Shown one piece after another: positions 26,080-36,883 of a DNA stretch of 64,000 bases. This DNA is from Ceratopteris richardii (taxonomy: Eukaryota > Streptophyta > Polypodiopsida > Polypodiales > Pteridaceae): positions 44,810,171 to 44,874,170 of the forward strand of contig CM035437.1 in the NCBI GenBank assembly GCA_020310875.1, written 5' to 3'. The position numbers and the translations under genes were made by a program. Numbering within the stretch: position 1 is the first letter of the stretch; the number at the start of each line of letters is the position of its first letter. The notes beneath the pieces were generated by a model, which was not told the origin of the DNA, made no database searches, and saw nothing but the letters and a program-made list of their open reading frames with translations.

Positions 26080-26960
26080 CATGCACAAAAGTGAGTATTT
26101 GAAGATATTAGAAATTGCACACTAGGGCGTTGGAGGGCACTTTGGACATGATCAAGTGATCAAAGGGATACTATTTTCAAGTCTTTGGTGGACCACCCTT
26201 CATATAGATTCACATACCTATGTGAAGAGATGCCTATCAAAAAGTTCAATACCATATCCAGAGAGATGAGATTTCGCTGAGACCCATGATGGGCAGACAT
26301 GCATTCTCCAAGTGAGGCATAGACTTTGTAGATCCTATCAACCCCCCCACTAGAAGCTCACATGCAAAAAATAATAATTGTAGCCACAAATTATCTTACC
26401 AAATGGGTAGAAGTGAAACCCACTAGGAAGAATGATGCACAAATCATAGTGAAATTCTTGTTTGAGAAAGTATTCACAAGATATGGATTGCCTATAGAGA
26501 TGGTGAGTGATTGAGGAACTCACTTCTTGCATGAGATAATTGAATATTTGCTACAAGATTTCATGGTGATTCATAAGAAGTCCACCATACCATCCACAAA
26601 CAAGCGAAAAGGTTGAAAGTATGAAGAAGATCATGTGTAATGTGTTGACCAAGATCCTAGATAATAAAAGTTCAGATTGGAACAAACAACAATATCATAT
26701 TGTTTGGGCATATTGAGTGGCCTATAAGATGGTACTCAATGGCACTCCCTTTCAAATGGTATTTGGCCAAATTGCAGTGCTTTAGATTTCTTGATACCCA
26801 CCCTAAAGGTCACGCAAGGGCATCAATGGATAGGCCATGAGCTATCAACCAAGATCATGGATTTAGAATGCTTAGGAGAGACTTGGATAAGAGAAGCAAT
26901 ATGTATATGTGTGTAAAAGAATAGAAAAAATGCCTATTTTGATGCACATGTGAAACATAA
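26080..26960 (+). pseudogene. Ty3/gypsy integrase remnant
   Basis: The plus strand reads GGHFGHDQVIKGIL, WWTTLHIDSHTYVKRC (end of the HHCC zinc region), GIDFVDPINPP, YLTKWVEVKPTRKNDAQIIV, FTRYGLPIEMVSD-stop-GTHF and later TILDN-like text. This is the order of a Ty3/gypsy integrase core. Stops (for example where Arg is expected in SDRGTHF) and indels make it non-functional. No reverse transcriptase frame is intact upstream. Confidence 0.8.
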
Positions 26961-28160
26961 AGGCTTCAAAGTTGGTGACAAGTAAATCAAGAGGGGGGAG
27001 AAGTGTACACGATAGGAGAGAGTAAGAAGGTTTAAGAAGACGGGGAAGCCTAAGGGAAGGTAGCCAGAGAGAGAGGTCAAAAGCAAAAATACAAGGTAGC
27101 CAGAGAAGAAGAGGAGGACAATGAAGCCTCCAAATTTTTCCCAAAAAAAATTGCATTACCAAACAGTGATCTTCATCACTACAAACCGTTATAAATAATC
27201 ATTTTTGGTAATTGCAACCCCATTTTGGGCAATCCTAAGATTCCCCAAGCTTGAGGAGTAAAAGTACGATCCACATCTCCAATTTCATAATTTTTGGATC
27301 TCATTTGATCCCTCAAAATAGCTTAGAAATCTATTTTTTAACTCAATAAGATAGTTAGTATAAAACAAGGCAAATCTGGTCAAAAAAATATAAAAAGATC
27401 TAGAGAGATCATTTTTTAGGTAAGCAAGTTTGAGATTAGTTAGTTGGATGTTCAGCTTGTATGAGTTGAAAGAGCATTCTAATGCAATAGAATATCTGGT
27501 TGACTGGTCTTTGTCTTACCTTGTTTGCATGTTGCATATGTATGCATGTGTGTGCATTGAAAGAACCTGGAGAAGCTTGTAGGAGGTAGAAAAGTGAGTT
27601 GCAAAGTGACAAAGTTCGGTCCACCCAACCAGCACAAGACTAGCCCTTGAGCTTATGGAGACATAAATAGATCTTATAAGCATGTAGTAAGTGCAATAAA
27701 ATCCACTATGTACTTTGGTGCAGAAAGCAAAAATAGTCGATACAAAATAGATAGGTTTGCACATTGACTAACTCAAAAAATTTTATATCTTTGGATAAAA
27801 CAATCGACTTCAAATGCTCATAGCAGCCAACATGATTACAATTGGAAAAAATCCTTTTGGAGGAATGATACACATAGGGTTGAGTGTATAGAATGCACAA
27901 GAGTACAAGAAATAAGCAAAATATGCTTTTGGAATGAACTTGACACTCAACAGTGGTACCTCCTATTTTTCAAGGAGATAGAGAGGGTAGTAGCCTCTCC
28001 AAGTTTACTATTGTTGAAGAAGATGATGTAGAGAAATGAAGGAGCAAGACAATGATGACCACAAGTGTATGTATGTTAATTCCATGTAATGTACAAGTGA
28101 TTTTGAAGTATTTATATAGCATCTTGAAGTGATCACAACTTCTACAAGTGGATTTTGAAT
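26961..28160. other. Spacer, partly LTR-like
   Basis: 27260-27560 resembles 17130-17300 (a decayed LTR piece with GATCATTTTTTAGGTAAGCAAG and TTGTTTGCATGTTGCATATG). No coding frame recognised in the rest. Confidence 0.45.
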
Positions 28161-30305
28161 TCAAACAAAGGTGGGCTCATTTGGACTAGCACTAGACTCT
28201 CCACCTGTGAAAAGATGCAACAAAGTGTTATACACATCTTTGGAGCTAATTGATGTCTCTTTACTACATGAAAGTAATGGTTGAACTGCATCTTCCACAA
28301 AAAAAAACATCGCAGCTAACCAAAGTGCATTAAGTTTGAGGATGATACATATGATAGCATTTGCTTTCAAAATTGCACCCAACAAAAATACATTTCACTA
28401 ATTTATCATACAATTTCCTATGTTGTTGTTCAGGCACTAATGCATATCCTAGATAACCAAAGACACACAGGTGAGTAAGAGATGGCTTGCAACCGTGACA
28501 AGCCTCATATGGAGTGATAGATTGCAATGCTTTAGTGGAACACCTATAAAGTAGATATGCTCCATACATAATAGCCTCAAGCAAGAAACTATGTGGTAAA
28601 TCCTGACTCTTAACCATACACCTCACCATCTCCATGAGTGACATATTCTTCCTTTCAACAACTCCATTCTATTGAGGTGTATAGGACACTGTACACTGAT
28701 GTTTTATCCCATGTTCGAACATAAATGCATTAAAATTAGAAGACATATATTCTCCCCCTCGATCACAATGGAGGGTGCCCATTTTACATGCTGATAGATT
28801 TTTTGCCATAAGTAGAAACTTTTTGAAAAACGTAAACACTTTGGACTTTGCTTTCAATGGATACACCCATGCATGGCTGGAAAAATCATCAATAAAAGTC
28901 ACAAAGTAAAGGTAATTCCCAAAGGAGGGTGTCTGCATAGGACCACATACATCATTATGAACAAGCTGCAGTTTTTTGCTAGCTCAAACTGAACCATCTT
29001 TTGGGAATGAGGAATGCTGCATTTTGTCCACAATATAATCTTCACAAACATGTTTACCAGGTGCCTCAAGTTTGGACAGAGAGGACACCATTTCAGATTT
29101 CTGCAATTGTAGCAAAGTAACAAAATTCAGATGACCAAAGCATGCATGCCAAAGCTTTGCATCTCACATAGCCTGAGAATCATGTACTGCACATGTTGAA
29201 TCATTCATAGATTTTTCATAGTCTATGAGCTTATACAACCCATGACATAAAATGCCAGAAGTAATAATGACATTGCCATTTGATAGATCATGAATTGTAT
29301 TGTCATCAACAAATTTCACAACCAAGCCGATCTTGGCTAATACTAAAAATGATAACAGTTTTTCTTGATCCATGGAACAAATAAAGCATTCGACAATGTA
29401 AAAGAACTACCATCAACAATAGTCAACATGATCTTATCAACTCCCATGTTAGGATAAGAAGAGTTGCTAGTGCATGTGATAGTATTCCTTATAGAGATAA
29501 GCTCAAGTGAAGTGAAGAAATTATGCTACGAGGTAATATGTTTGGTTGCCCCACTATCAAAGTACCAAAGACCTGAGTCTATTGCAAACATACACTGTTC
29601 ATGAGAAGATATGTCAAAACTCCAAACAGTAGTAAATGCCCATTCTTCATTCTGCACAAAATTATAGACTCTATTTTGGGTGTAGAGGCCTCTACAACAA
29701 CCATTCCAGCCTCTTTCTTCTTTACCTCTTTTGTAGCCACTTTTGGACAAATCTTTATAACATGATCATTTCCTTTACATTATTTGCAAGACAATTTCTC
29801 TTTCTGTGTTTTCTTCATTGCCTCTTTTGCAACCAATTTTGGACAACTCTTTATGAAATGATAATTTCCTTTGCAGTATTTGCAAAACCATTTTTGTTTT
29901 TTTGTTTTCTTCTCGTCTCTTTCATCCTTCTTTGATTGTGCAAAATTAGCAGATTTCTACTTACTAATACATGAGCTCCATTTACCTTTGCCTTTCTGAC
30001 TATCTAGGAAAGCTTGATCTACAACAGAGATAATGGACATGTTCTGCCTAGACTGATCTTCTTGCAAGAGAACAGAGACTAAATCCTCAAATGTTATGGC
30101 ATTTGGATTGTCTTTCATGATCAATTGAAGAGTAGAAGCAAAAATCTCATATGAATATGGAAGACCATTCAGAATAGTATGCACAAGTGAATTGTGAGGC
30201 AAGACTTCATCAACAAAAATCAACTCCATGAAATCTCCTTCATTCATGTGCTCACTCTCCAAGTGTTTTTGAATGTAAGCAATATGAGCCTCATGTTGGT
30301 GCATT
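28161..30305 (-). pseudogene. Copia C, B-family gag-to-integrase remnant
   Basis: Minus strand, 30305 to 28161: truncated Gag (EQLF-like, LLQEDQSRQN), a duplicated zinc-knuckle block (about 29905-29745), protease FDSGATKHITS ending at 29529, GAG-pre-integrase, integrase (FIDDFSSHAWVYP near 28895, CDRGGEY near 28765, PQ-TAG-NGV at 28671-28669) and the connection region (SLMEMVRCMVKSQ near 28640) ending at 28161. TAG stops at 29957-29959, 29526-29528 and 28669-28671 sit at expected Gln codons. Neither LTR is present. Confidence 0.85.
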
Positions 30306-30317
30306 TTACCCAAGCCT

Positions 30318-30681
30318 ACATGCGTGATATGCTTGATATGATGTTCATATGTGTAGACATATGAACACCTCTTGTAAAAGAGTACATTTTATCTCTTGTA
30401 ATTGTAAAAGAAAGAATGGCTTAAGTCATCCATGATGTAAAAAGAAAATTCGTGGCTCAAACTATCTAAAACCATGAATCCATCAACTGAGAGAATGTTT
30501 CCTAATTCTCAGCATCACTTTTAGGTGAAATCATTTGAATTCAAATTCAAAATTACCTCCAAAAGTAGCTATAAAAAGAGCAAGAAGGAGGTCGCCAAAA
30601 GAGTGCTTGATTCGTACCCATTTCATGCCCATTTGTAGAGATTGAAGAGCTTACTCCATAGCTCTATCATTCTACTCCCAT
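30318..30681 (+). repeat. Copia I 5' LTR, left part (split by element E)
   Basis: Contains TTTGAATTCAAATTCAAAATTACC and a TATA box (CTATAAAAAGAGCAAG near 30571). It resembles the same region of the G and H LTRs, where AATTTGAAATTCAAA precedes CTATAAAA and an AGTCGCGGG-like motif. The left boundary is uncertain. The remainder is at 62770-63424 beyond element E. Confidence 0.65.
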
Positions 30682-30686
30682 TTTAC

Positions 30687-30983
30687 TGAAGTGTTTCAAC
30701 GGCGATGCACCACAGTGCGCTCTCCTCCTCGAGAGCTCCACGACGATATGCTCGGCTTAGAAAACCGAGCTCCTAAGGCCGCACGCAGTACTTCGTGCAG
30801 AGGTTGTAGAATACGCAGAAAACACAGTACACAGGAGGCGTGAAGACAGACTTCTTAGGTCTTACAAATGCGATCGAACTTACAGTCCGTGATTGACCAG
30901 GCCACTATATGTTTTATTAAAGAACATATACAAAGAAGTGTCCGGTGGCCATTTGGCCTTTCACATGGACACTAACGGTAACA
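30687..30983 (-). repeat. 3' LTR of copia E
   Basis: 297 bp. On the minus strand TAGTGGGAGAT (30994-30984) lies directly before it and is the polypurine tract. Confidence 0.93.
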
Positions 30984-31130
30984 ATCTCCCACTAAAGGCC
31001 AATATGGCTAGAGTAACTATGGGAGAAAAATAAAGAATGATAAAGGATACCTGAGTGTAAGTATACAAACTATACCTCCCACCTGATGGGCATGTTACAC
31101 AGCATACAAGTGACTGCATAAGATCAAGAA

Positions 31131-34094
31131 TCAAGTAACCCCCATCAAGTGACAACAGTGTCGAAAGCTATCATGTGGTAGAGCTTTAGTCAAAGCATCT
31201 GCAACATTATCTCGAGTGTGAACCTTCTCAAGAATAATGCTCTTAGTGGCTAAGCAATCTCTAATGAAGTGATACATCACCTCAATGTGCTTGGTCTTTG
31301 CATGATAGACCAGATTCTTAGCCAAAGCAATGGCACTCTGACTATCACTGAGCAAGTGACGTACATGCTGAGGTAAACCCATATCACAAGCAAGACGAGA
31401 GAGCCACAATGCTTCCTTACATGCCTCACTTGCTGCAACATACTCTGCTTCTGTGGTAGAAACAGCTGTACATTCTTGAAGACGAGATCTCCAAGAGATA
31501 GCACCTCCAGCAAAATGAAAAATGTACCCTGATGTAGACTTACGATTGTCTACACAACTAGCATAGTCAGAATTTGTGTAACCAATAATGGATGCTTTCC
31601 CTCTACCTAAGCATAGACACTTGTCCTTAGTGCCATTCAGATATCTCAAAATCATTTTGACCGCTTCCCAATGTTTCTTGCCAGGATTAGACATATATCT
31701 GCTCACAACTCCCACTATAAATGCAATGTCTAGTCTCGTAGCTACCATAGCATACATGAGACTACCAACAACAGACTGATAGGGAATTTTGGTCATGAAT
31801 TCCTTTTCCTCATCTGATTTGGGGCAGTCATCCTTGCTCAATTTCACATATGTGGGTAAAGGTGTACTCAATGCCTTTCCACCCTGCATATTGAATCGGT
31901 GAAGTACTTTGGATATGTACTCACTTTGAGACAAGTATATGCATCTTTTACTCCTATCACGAGTAATGCGCATGCCAAGAATATGTTTGGCATCCCCCAA
32001 ATCCTTCATATCAAATGTCTGACTCAACTTCTTTTTGAGAAGTGACAAATCATAAGAGGACTTCCCAGCAATCAACATATCATCGACGTAAAGTATCAAG
32101 CATATCAAGCTGCCATCAGAACATCTCTTTGTGTAGAGACAATGATCCTCATTGCTCTGAGAATAGCCTTGGGACTTCATAAAAGCATCAAACTTTTGGT
32201 ACCATTGTCTAGGAGACTATTTAAGTCCATACAAGCTCTTCTTGAGCTTACAAACTAGACTTTCCTTGCTAGGAACTACATAACCCTCTGGTTGTTCCAT
32301 ATAGATCTCATCTGTAAGATCTCCATGCAAGAAAGCTGTTTTCACATCCATTTGGACTAGCTCTAAGTCCTCCACTGCAACGAATCCAAGCAACATGCGC
32401 AAAGTAGTCATCTTGACCACTGGAGAGAAGATTTCCTCAAAATCAACACCATGTTGTTGCTTAAAACCCTTTGCAATAAGTCGTGCTTTATATTTTGGAG
32501 AAGCACTATCTGATGTGAATTTCAACTTATATACCCATTTACATGGTAAAGCTTTTCTGCCCTTTGGCAAAGGTACTAAGTCCCAAGTACCATTCTTGTG
32601 AATAGAATCCAACTCACTCTTCATGGCACGCTCCCACTTGACATGATCCTCTGTCTGCATAGCCTCTTTGTAGCAAGAAGGCTCACCGGCATCTGTTAGC
32701 ATAACAAAATCTAAACCTGGAACATATCTATCAGGTGGATATGAGACACGTGCAGAACGTCTCAATGGTTGCTGAACAGGAACATGTGCAGACTGATCTG
32801 AATGGACATTCTCTTGAACATCCCTATGTGCAGCATTTTTATGCATGCTAACCGGAGGAGTAGTATCCTCAAACACCACTCTTCTCACTTCAACCTCCTT
32901 AATGGGCTGTTTATGCATCTTAGACTCATTAAAAATGACATCACTACTTCTGATCACTGACCGTGTTTTAGGATCCCATAAGCGATATCCAAATTGTCCT
33001 TCTCGACCATATCCAAGAAAAATGCATTTCTTTGACTTATGGTCCAACTTTTGTCTAAGATTCTTGGGTATATGAACATATGCTTCACACCCAAAAACTC
33101 GAAGATGATCATAATATGGTGGTTTCCCTGTCCATAACTCTTGTGCCACTTTCAGACCTTTTGCAGTACTAGGTGAAAGGTTAATCACATGAACTGCAGT
33201 CAATACTGCTTCTGCCCAAAAACCTTGTGAGAGGTTTGCATGATGCAACATAGAGACTACTCTATCTTGAATAGTTCTATTCATCCTCTCAGCTACACCA
33301 TTCTGTACTGGGGTATAAGGAGCTGTAAACTCTCTACGAATCCCTCTAGGCTGACAGAAAAGGTTGAATTCATGTGAGGTATACTCACCCCCATTATCTG
33401 AACGTAAAGCCTTAAGCTTAGTTCCTTTTTCAGTCTCAACTGAAGCAAGCCATTTTCTGAAAGTAGGGAATACATCATCCTTTGATTTGATAGGATATAC
33501 CCAGACTTTTCTAGTAGCATCATCTATGAAATTGACAAAGTAAAGAGAACCACCTAAGGACCTAGTGGGCATAGGACCACACACATCTGTATGAACAAGA
33601 TCTAATGGCTGAATTGAAGAGTCAATGTGCGTTCTATGCACATTTCTGGTTTGCTTTCCATATTGACAATGCTCACAAAATGAAAAATCAGAGAAAGATA
33701 ACACAGGTAAGTAGCCAGAACGAGAAAGATTTTCCATTCCACTACGAGATATATGGCCCAAACGACCATGCCAAATACAAGCCATAGGCTGTTCAGTAAC
33801 AGCTAACAAGTGGTCTTTCTATGATACAAATAAAGGATAAAGTGAGCCAACTTTGCTTCCTTTTGCAATAACCATATTGCCCTTTGATATACGAAAGGAT
33901 TGAGCATAGAAGACCACCTTGTAACGAAGGTCATCAAGTTGACCAACTGACATCAAACTGCGTGATAACTGAGGTACATGGCATACATTATGCATAGTAA
34001 ATTTTGAACCATCAATGAACTGCACAACCACATCTCCAATCCCCACAACATCACACTGGTAAGAGTCACCAAGTCTCACAGTACCAAGACATTA
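31131..34094 (-). pseudogene. Copia E pol (end of protease, integrase, RT, RNase H)
   Basis: One minus-strand frame from 34094 to the TGA or TAA-type end at 31131, with TAG at 33819-33821 and 32217-32219 (LK-TAG-SPRQW, Gln expected). GAG-pre-integrase WHGRLGHISRSG near 33775; integrase LVHTDVCGPM near 33600, LRSDNGGEYTS near 33395, QNGVAERMN near 33295; reverse transcriptase KWVYKLKF near 32540, DVKTAFLHGD near 32345, LYVDDMLIAG near 32090; RNase H NSDYASCVDNRKSTSGY near 31575 and STTEAEYVAASEA near 31460. Apart from the two TAG codons the frame is long and clean. The RNase H start reads TNSD where copia usually has a first Asp. Confidence 0.92.
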
Positions 34095-34120
34095 GGGCGA
34101 AAAACGGCCGAAAAGGGGCT
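34095..34120 (+). repeat. T13 left terminal inverted repeat
   Basis: GGGCGAAAAACGGCCGAAAA followed by GGGGCT; inverted match to 47144-47169, with the first 15 bp identical. TA at 34093-34094 is the presumed target duplication. Confidence 0.9.
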
Positions 34121-34439
34121 GTTTGCTAATGAGAGATTAAGGAAATTGACAAATAGCGTCTTTCCACGTGTACAAGAATATAACATTGCTGTCTCTTTTA
34201 ACCGTATGGAGAATTTCTTTTTTTAATACAATTATCTTTCAAAGCGCCGCTAAAGTGATGAAGAGTCTCGTATTCAGTGTACAATTTTTCGGTTTGATGC
34301 AAAAAAAGATACTTTTGCACACTACACAAAGCATATTCTCGAATTTCCAAGAAGGAATTGATTTTTGAAGATACGAAATATTTTTGGGTTCACAAAATGT
34401 CATGATCATTCAACGACAGGGTTAACATCAAATCAAAAG

Positions 34440-34475
34440 TTTCCACGTGTACAAAGCCTTTTTTTCTATAAATAC
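34440..34475 (+). promoter_or_regulatory. Core promoter of T13 gene 1
   Basis: TTTCCACGTGTACAA at 34440-34454 (G-box core; a second TTTCCACGTGTACAAG lies at 34160-34175) and TATAAATA at 34467-34474, about 180 bp before the first in-frame ATG of the gene model. Confidence 0.65.
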
Positions 34476-34648
34476 TGCCAAAATTTGTGAACGTCGGTTT
34501 CTCGCTTTGAACATTCTTCTTCTCCTAAGTTCAAATAGCTTCTTCTTGTCGTCGTCCTTCCAATCGCGTAACTTCATGTGAGGTTTACAACAGAAGAGAG
34601 GATTCTTTGTGGAAACCTCTTTCCGTGAAAGTAAATGACTGGGTAACT

Positions 34649-35777
34649 ATGCTTCCTAGCTGTAGAGGTGCCCATAAAGTCAAGCGTGCCAAAAGGGACA
34701 ACACAAGAAACCATTGGAAGGGACGTATTCTCAATTTCAAATTGAAGAGATGCGGTTGGTTTGCACGAGTACAACATGTGTACACCGCTAAGGATCTTGT
34801 TCTAGAAAATCATCTGCAATTCCCTTCATACTGTAAGTGAAGTTTGACAATGCTCTTCTATCATTCCACTTGGTGTTGTATAATGAAACATATGTTTTTG
34901 TACTGCAGATATCTTTCCTTCCAATATTGTGGAATGGCAACCTGTTGAATATTTAACAGGAACATTCAGAGTTCTTCATAAGGAATATGTAGAACTCATG
35001 TATGCAGAGAAATCTGTTCAAGTTTTCAATAGCATAGAGTTATTTGTCCATTATGCAGATTATCAAGTGCCGTCAAGGAGGAGTTCTTATGGAATTCTTG
35101 TACACGTACCTAGTCCTTGCATCTCTTCATTAGATTGGGATGCTCCTGATCATTCAACAGTTTCAAGTTTTCTCTGCAAAATTAAATTTGACATCCAGAA
35201 GGCAATGTCAGCAGGCCGAATTTCGAGAAGGATAAAGATTCAATGGTTTTTGCCTATTCATGTCTTTGTAGCATGCTTTAAAAACATGACATTATAGAAA
35301 ACAAAAACAATGTGGTTGAATAGGAGAGTCTCTATTTCAGAGATTGATGATGTTTTAGGTAGGGAATGGGATAGCAAAGAAGTTCAAAAGCTAGGTGACA
35401 TTATTTTATGTAAAGTTAGTCCCAATTCTCTTTCAATCTCATATCAGATATGTCGACAATCTCTGGTTCTAGGATATGACTATAGAAGGTGGAAAAAAAA
35501 GCTTGGACTTTGGATAGCCTTGGACTCAGAGGAGATCTGTCCAGAATTTGAGTTAGAAGTATTGATTCATCCAGATTTTCAATCAAGGAAAATAATTGTC
35601 ACTGCAAATTGGAATCTCAGAAATGTAAGGGAGCTTCTAGAATACCTTGATGAGGTATCATCTCAGTGTAGATTCTCAATTGATGATGCAATAGTTAACA
35701 TTAGATCAGAGAAATCATTATCTTGCATAAGCTGCCTACCACCAAGGGTGATTAAGTTCCAACCTTTAAGATTGTAA
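34649..35777 (+). pseudogene. T13 gene 1: unknown protein, one intron, one TAG
   Basis: Exon 1 34649-34832, intron 34833-34908 (GTAAGT to TACTGCAG), exon 2 34909-35777. The joined length is 1,053 nt, a whole number of codons (350 residues). One in-frame TAG at 35295-35297 interrupts exon 2; the frame continues unchanged on both sides. ATG 34649 is the first in-frame ATG, but clean frame extends to 34529, so an upstream exon is possible. N-terminal text (NDWVTML, WKGRILNF, GWFARVQHVYTAKDL, LTGTFRVLHKEYVEL) is weakly reminiscent of a BAH chromatin-binding domain. I do not rely on this; no family is recognised for the C-terminal half. Confidence 0.65.
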
Positions 35778-36279
35778 CAAGTTAACCCTGACATTCTTAC
35801 ATAATGTATCTTCATCTAATAGAAGCTTCTATTGATACTTCCATTGAATTTTCTTGGCAGGATGGTTACAAACAATGTGTGTTAAATTATCAATTTTAAA
35901 TGTCTTAGATATTTTTTAGGTCCTTAATTTCATATTTCCATTGATTTTTTTTTTGCAGGAGTGAATTGATGACTAAGAAATAATTATACAAGAACTTGCA
36001 TAAGTTAATTCTAGATGAAGAAGAGATCTAGAATTCAATATCTAATTTCAATTTAATAATTATAGTCTATCAAAGGTGCACATTAGTCTCAGTTAAATAA
36101 TCTGATTCTATCCAACTTTTATGTCCTCAAGTAATGCAAGAGAAATTATCATGGTACACATAACAAGTAATATAAGAGCGTGTGGAGAACTTGGTGCAAA
36201 TTCCAATCCAAGGTTTGGTATTTCAATATTAGAAGAGCATGTCTTAAGGCATAAAGCAGAGGAGACTAGATAAGTGAAG
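35778..36279. other. T13 spacer after gene 1
   Basis: AT-rich, no coding frame. Contains a T-run near 35947-35955. Confidence 0.5.
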
Positions 36280-36511
36280 ACGACCGATGCAAGCGACTAG
36301 TGCAATCTGAAATTGTCGGATGGCCCTTATCGCTTACATCGATCGTGTTAGCAAACTACCGCGAGAGACTTCCAGAAGTGACCTTGCGTAAAGATTTGAC
36401 TCACAAGTATAAAAACAACTAGCAACAGCGATGAAATGGATAATACGACCGATGCAAGCGATAGGGGCAATCCAAGATTCTCTGATTCCCCGTATCGCTT
36501 GTATCGGTCGT
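36280..36511. repeat. T13 hairpins 1 and 2 (36280-36347, 36445-36511)
   Basis: Each has outer arms CGACCGATGCAAGCGA and TCGCTT(A/G)(C/T)ATCG(A/G)TCG, with an inner, different but also self-complementary part: GGGGCAATC/GATTCCCC in hairpin 2 and CAATCTGA/TCGGATGG in hairpin 1. They lie between gene 1 and the 3' end of the H3-Ulp1 gene. Confidence 0.93.
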
Positions 36512-36883
36512 GTCCTCTTAATTCTTTATGTCCTTCTGTAACTTCTCCAATTTAAACACTTTCCAACAGGAATGAAGTAAGAAACCCACAATGCATTCAT
36601 AATTGTGACATTAAATAAACTTAATTGGACCATCCAATGAACTTTTGTTTAACTCTCAAGAGGTTCAATACAACTGTGACCATCTTCCAGATGAAGATTG
36701 GCATAACTACATACAATTTGTACATAAATAAATCTTCCAACCTTGGTTGGTTTTACAATTGATTTCAATCTAAGACTCAAAAATTAATTTAACCCTTTCT
36801 ATCCTTTTTAGAGCCTTGCTTTCTCTGTTGCTTTTGTCCCTTTTTGGAGCTTTCAGCTTGACTCTTTATGTTGTTCCCATGCT

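Noticed and set aside
30571-30585. Promoter of a host gene near 30.57 kb
   Set aside because: The TATA box is in the split LTR of copia I and matches the TATA position of the G and H LTRs.
34649-35777. Firm BAH-domain call for T13 gene 1
   Set aside because: The likeness is limited to a few scattered residues; without a profile search it is not enough.
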